The position numbers and the translations under genes were made by a program. The notes beneath the pieces were generated by a model. That model saw nothing but the letters and a program-made list of their open reading frames with translations, did not search any database and had not been told where the DNA came from. Below, in pieces: positions 61,535 through 64,000 of a stretch of DNA of 64,000 bases. Each line of letters opens with the position of its first letter. The stretch's first letter is position 1. Source of the DNA: Nostoc sp. LEGE 12450 (lineage in GTDB: Bacteria; Cyanobacteriota; Cyanobacteriia; Cyanobacteriales; Nostocaceae); NCBI RefSeq assembly GCF_015206895.1, contig NZ_JADEXU010000019.1:1-64000 (forward strand), read 5' to 3'.

Positions 61535-62163
61535 TATTCTTCCTCCGTTGCCAGGGCGTTAACTGCGGCGGCTGCGATCGCACTTCCACCGCGCCGACCG
61601 TGTAATGTTAAAAATGGTACATTCCTGCTATCTGCTGCCAGCGCCACTTTCGATTCGGCTGCACCGACAAATCCCACTGGAAAGCCTAAGATAATCGCAG
61701 GTTTGTTAGCTCCCTCATCGAGCATTTCTAAGAGTCTGAATAGTGCTGTGGGCGCATTACCAATTGCAATTACCGATCCCCCCAGGTGCGATCGCCATAA
61801 TTCCAAGGCTGCTGCCGACCTTGTAGTACCCAGACGCTTGGCCATTTCTGGGACTTCCGGCTCGTTGAGGGTACAGATAACTTGATTGTTTGCAGATAAC
61901 CGCCGCCTGGTAACGCCATCAGCAACCATCCGGCAATCGCATAAGATTGGCGCTCCTGCTGCTAGCGCTGCCCTTGCGGATTGCACTGCTGTTGGTGAAT
62001 ATCCCAAGTCAGTAACAATATCCGTCATCCCACAGGCATGAATGAGACGCACGGCAACTTTTGCTACATCTGGTGGCAGCACATCTAGGTTTGCTTCTGA
62101 CCGGATGATTGCAAAAGAATTACGGTAAATTTCGTTGGCATCTCGGATATAGTCATTTGTCAT
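61534..62163 (-). CDS. cobH: Precorrin-8X methylmutase
   Basis: 209-residue CobH/CbiC enzyme that moves a methyl group from C11 to C12 of the corrin ring. Characteristic parts are RLIHACGMTDIVTDLGYSP (with the catalytic His), ILCDCRMVADGVTRRRL, and AIILGFPVGFVGAAESKVAL. It lies 94 nt after cobG, with heptad repeats and a family 1 repeat fragment between, and overlaps cobI by one base. Confidence 0.93.
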   Translation of the reverse strand: MTNDYIRDANEIYRNSFAIIRSEANLDVLPPDVAKVAVRLIHACGMTDIVTDLGYSPTAVQSARAALAAGAPILCDCRMVADGVTRRRLSANNQVICTLNEPEVPEMAKRLGTTRSAAALELWRSHLGGSVIAIGNAPTALFRLLEMLDEGANKPAIILGFPVGFVGAAESKVALAADSRNVPFLTLHGRRGGSAIAAAAVNALATEEE

Positions 62164-62250
62164 CGGTCATTTGTCATTTGTAAGGGCTTTAAGTCTATTT
62201 ACGTTGCGTAACATACTTGGTTTTTTTTCGCGCCAACTTACCTAAGTGTT
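62155..62250. repeat. Heptads plus partial family 1 repeat between cobG and cobH
   Basis: TTTGTCAT heptads (62157-62181) abut GTAAGGGCTTT and GTTGCGTAACATACTTGG, ending in GCGCCAACTTACCTAAG (62231-62247). The latter half matches the right end of element copy C. The left end is missing. Confidence 0.6.
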
Positions 62251-62257
62251 TATTGAA

Positions 62258-63883
62258 TCACAGTTGCAATTGAGCGATCGCACATCGATTGCTAAATTCC
62301 CTGAAGGATTCATCGAGATTCAAGCGTTGAATTTTATATACATCTAGCATCCGCTTTATTAATGCAGGTAGTTCCGCAAAAGTCACATATTGATATATTT
62401 GCCGTCCAAATTTATGCTCGTTGTCACCAACATAAACGTGATAGCCTTCTACAGTTCTATTGCCATCCTCAATGCTGACACCGAGCAAAGTAATATCACT
62501 CTTGCTATGCTGGGCGCAGGATTTTTCGCAGCCAGTAAAGTGGATATTAACTGGGCAATCCAGAGTAACGCGAGTTTCAAGATACTCTGCTAATGCCAAC
62601 GCATGACTTTTGGTGTCCGTAGCAGAAGAGGCACAACCTTTGTTTCCAGAACAGGCAATTAACGCACTCTTTATATTAGTTGCTGAGGTATCTAATCCTA
62701 AGAAAGCAATTTTACTTTGGACATCACCAACCCATTGCTGAGGAATATCTGTTAGCAGCAAATTTTGCCAGGGGGTTAACCGAAGAGTGCCACTACCATA
62801 TTTTGCTGCTAAATCTGCCAAACCCTTCATCTGCTTAGTCTCCAACCGTCCAAGAGGTAACACCGCACCAATGTAAAATAAGCCTTGCTGACGTTGGGGA
62901 TGCATGCCAATATGCTGATATTTAGCATCTGACCGCTCCCCCAACCCCTCTCCTGCAAGGCTACCGTGTACACACAAATCGGAGTTACTTTGAGATCCGG
63001 GTTTTACCCCCCTTAATCCCCCCTTTCCAAGGGGGGAAAGAAAATCTAGTTCCCTCCCCTTTCCAAGGGGAGGGTTAGGGTGGGGTAATTCGATAACTTG
63101 TGTGTACACCGTAGCTTTCCCTGGTAGGGAAGGGGGTTGGGGGGTTAGGTCACTGCATAAAAGAGGGAAAGGTAAGCGCTGCTGAACTTCTTGGAGATAA
63201 TTTTCACAACCCAAAGTATTCAATAACTCTAAGAGACGTAACCGACGCTTATTTGTAGTATTAGTATGAGCTAGATAGACCTCTGTTAAAGCTGCTAAGA
63301 CGGGTAAACATTGCTCTGGTGTTAACAAAATCCCCGTATCGCTAGGCGGTTGACCCTTTGCCCCGACACTGAGATAAAGACGGAAGTAAACATCAGCATC
63401 GACTAAGACAGCAGCAAATAGGATATCATTCAAGCGATCGCACACCCGAATAATTCCACCACCATCAAAACAAACGCTAAATTTTGCCGAGAGTCCTGAA
63501 AGCACCGGATGTGCGGCAATATAATTATCCCAACCTTGGACAAAAGGGCGGGTGTCGATTAATTCTTGCGGGTCAATACCAGCAGTTGGGCTGGTCATAA
63601 TATTACGGATGTGGTCTACAACCGAATTGCGAGAACCCAATCCCATATCCTGTAAATGCTGCAAAACCTCACTATTGATCCCCGTGCGAATTTCGCGGAC
63701 TTGTAGGTTAGCTCGATTAGTGACATCAACATAGCCACCACCATGCTGGTCTGCTATATCTGCGATCGCACGGCACTGCTGACTACTAATAATTCCGCCT
63801 GGTATTCTAATGCGAGATAATATACCATCGGCGGCGGGTGTAGCATAAAACAAGCCAGGACAAGTGGCAAATCCAGAAAGCAA
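62258..63883 (-). CDS. cobG: Precorrin-3B synthase with repeat insertion
   Basis: CobG-type monooxygenase with two ferredoxin-like half-domains and a siroheme/4Fe-4S site, related to nitrite/sulfite reductase. It makes precorrin-3B by ring contraction chemistry. Seen: FATCPGLFYATPAADGILSRIRIPGG, GGGYVDVTNRANLQVR, LTPWQNLLLTD, ACSGNKGCASSATDT and IHFTGCEKSCAQHSKSDITLLG, with the four FeS Cys. The frame is open to the window edge, but that part is riboswitch, so I place the start at TTG 63883, with GGAAGGAG 8 nt upstream. About 75 codons (62929-63152) are composite repeat DNA without a stop. Confidence 0.88.
   Translation of the reverse strand: MLSGFATCPGLFYATPAADGILSRIRIPGGIISSQQCRAIADIADQHGGGYVDVTNRANLQVREIRTGINSEVLQHLQDMGLGSRNSVVDHIRNIMTSPTAGIDPQELIDTRPFVQGWDNYIAAHPVLSGLSAKFSVCFDGGGIIRVCDRLNDILFAAVLVDADVYFRLYLSVGAKGQPPSDTGILLTPEQCLPVLAALTEVYLAHTNTTNKRRLRLLELLNTLGCENYLQEVQQRLPFPLLCSDLTPQPPSLPGKATVYTQVIELPHPNPPLGKGRELDFLSPLGKGGLRGVKPGSQSNSDLCVHGSLAGEGLGERSDAKYQHIGMHPQRQQGLFYIGAVLPLGRLETKQMKGLADLAAKYGSGTLRLTPWQNLLLTDIPQQWVGDVQSKIAFLGLDTSATNIKSALIACSGNKGCASSATDTKSHALALAEYLETRVTLDCPVNIHFTGCEKSCAQHSKSDITLLGVSIEDGNRTVEGYHVYVGDNEHKFGRQIYQYVTFAELPALIKRMLDVYKIQRLNLDESFREFSNRCAIAQLQL
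62929..63152. repeat. Nested composite repeat inside cobG
   Basis: Outer unit: CCGCTCCCCCAACCCCTC on the left and GGAAGGGGGTTGGGGGGTTA on the right, alike in type to the repeat in the pseudouridine synthase gene. Inside it lies an element with 18-nt terminal inverted repeats, GCTACCGTGTACACACAA (62960-62977) and TTGTGTGTACACCGTAGC (63098-63115), one mismatch. Inside that lie two CCTTTCCAAGGGG-type units. All are in frame. Confidence 0.82.
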
Positions 63884-63891
63884 ACTTGGAA

Positions 63892-64000
63892 CTCCTTCCC
63901 CGTGCAACGCAGGGAGTAGATGGTGAGTGTGACATCTTGAGAGTTGGCATTCTGACTTGGGTGATCCCATCACAGCTGCGGCACAGTCCCGGAATTTCAC
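63892..64000 (-). promoter_or_regulatory. Cobalamin riboswitch, 3' part
   Basis: Minus strand from 64000: GTGAAATTCCGGGACTGTGC, CGCAGCTGTGATGGG, then the B12 box AAGTCAGAATGCC, all close to the AdoCbl riboswitch consensus. The following ACTCC...GGAGT can pair to hide the GGAAGGAG ribosome binding site of cobG, which suggests translational control. The 5' half lies outside the window. Confidence 0.82.

Noticed and set aside
63884-64000. N-terminal extension of CobG starting at GTG 64000
   Set aside because: The DNA matches cobalamin riboswitch core and B12 box; a TTG with a good ribosome binding site lies downstream.

Overview
This window comes from a filamentous, probably heterocyst-forming cyanobacterium of the Nostoc/Anabaena type. 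The evidence is: very frequent HIP1 octamers (GCGATCGC); tandem heptanucleotide repeats and many small dispersed palindromic repeats between genes; and cyanobacterial genes such as a three-domain flavodiiron protein, the variable chain of ferredoxin-thioredoxin reductase, a fused PanC/Cmk enzyme and DUF1838. No CRISPR array, rRNA gene or intact transposase gene was seen.

Layout. 0.1-7 kb: PsiE-like membrane protein, flavodiiron protein, D-cysteine desulfhydrase/ACC deaminase-like enzyme, an AT-rich DUF262/HNH protein resembling GmrSD-type type IV restriction, a methyltransferase and a small conserved protein. 7.5-18.3 kb: envelope and signalling genes: TPR protein with a 29-residue coiled-coil repeat, DUF1565/SLH surface protein, glycosyl hydrolase-like protein with an aspartic-protease-like C-terminus, NAGPA-domain protein and CHASE3/PAS histidine kinase. 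18.5-26.5 kb: a frameshifted SDR gene, two tandem tRNA-like sequences, purA, rplY, an APH/ATPase fusion, YdcF-type protein and ftrV. 26.6-32.9 kb: a minus-strand block that looks like organosulfur metabolism (SsuD, cysteine-dioxygenase-like cupin, class II aldolase, SsuA, nitroreductase, SDR), with a truncated IscB-like fragment inside it. 33.7-43.1 kb: RluA-type pseudouridine synthase, membrane proteins, a small double-glycine-leader peptide candidate, nadR-pnuC, fdhD and a serine hydrolase. 43.7-57.6 kb: AbrB-type permease, DUF1838, glutaminase, RlpA, panC/cmk, Fe-SOD, a dihaem peroxidase, an AIR-synthase-like protein and a PHP phosphoesterase. 57.6-60.5 kb: an arsenic operon arsR-acr3-arsC-arsH. 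60.8-64 kb: cobG-cobH-cobI of cobalamin synthesis, preceded by the 3' part of a cobalamin riboswitch at the window edge.

The most unusual layer is the density of small mobile-looking repeats. Several families with terminal inverted repeats recur between genes, and some abut or supply stop codons. Repeats of the same kinds also sit in frame inside a desulfhydrase, a pseudouridine synthase and, as a nested composite of about 75 codons, precorrin-3B synthase. Functional units supported by gene order are the ars operon, the cob operon, nadR-pnuC and the organosulfur block. All functional assignments are from reading the sequence; no database search was run.
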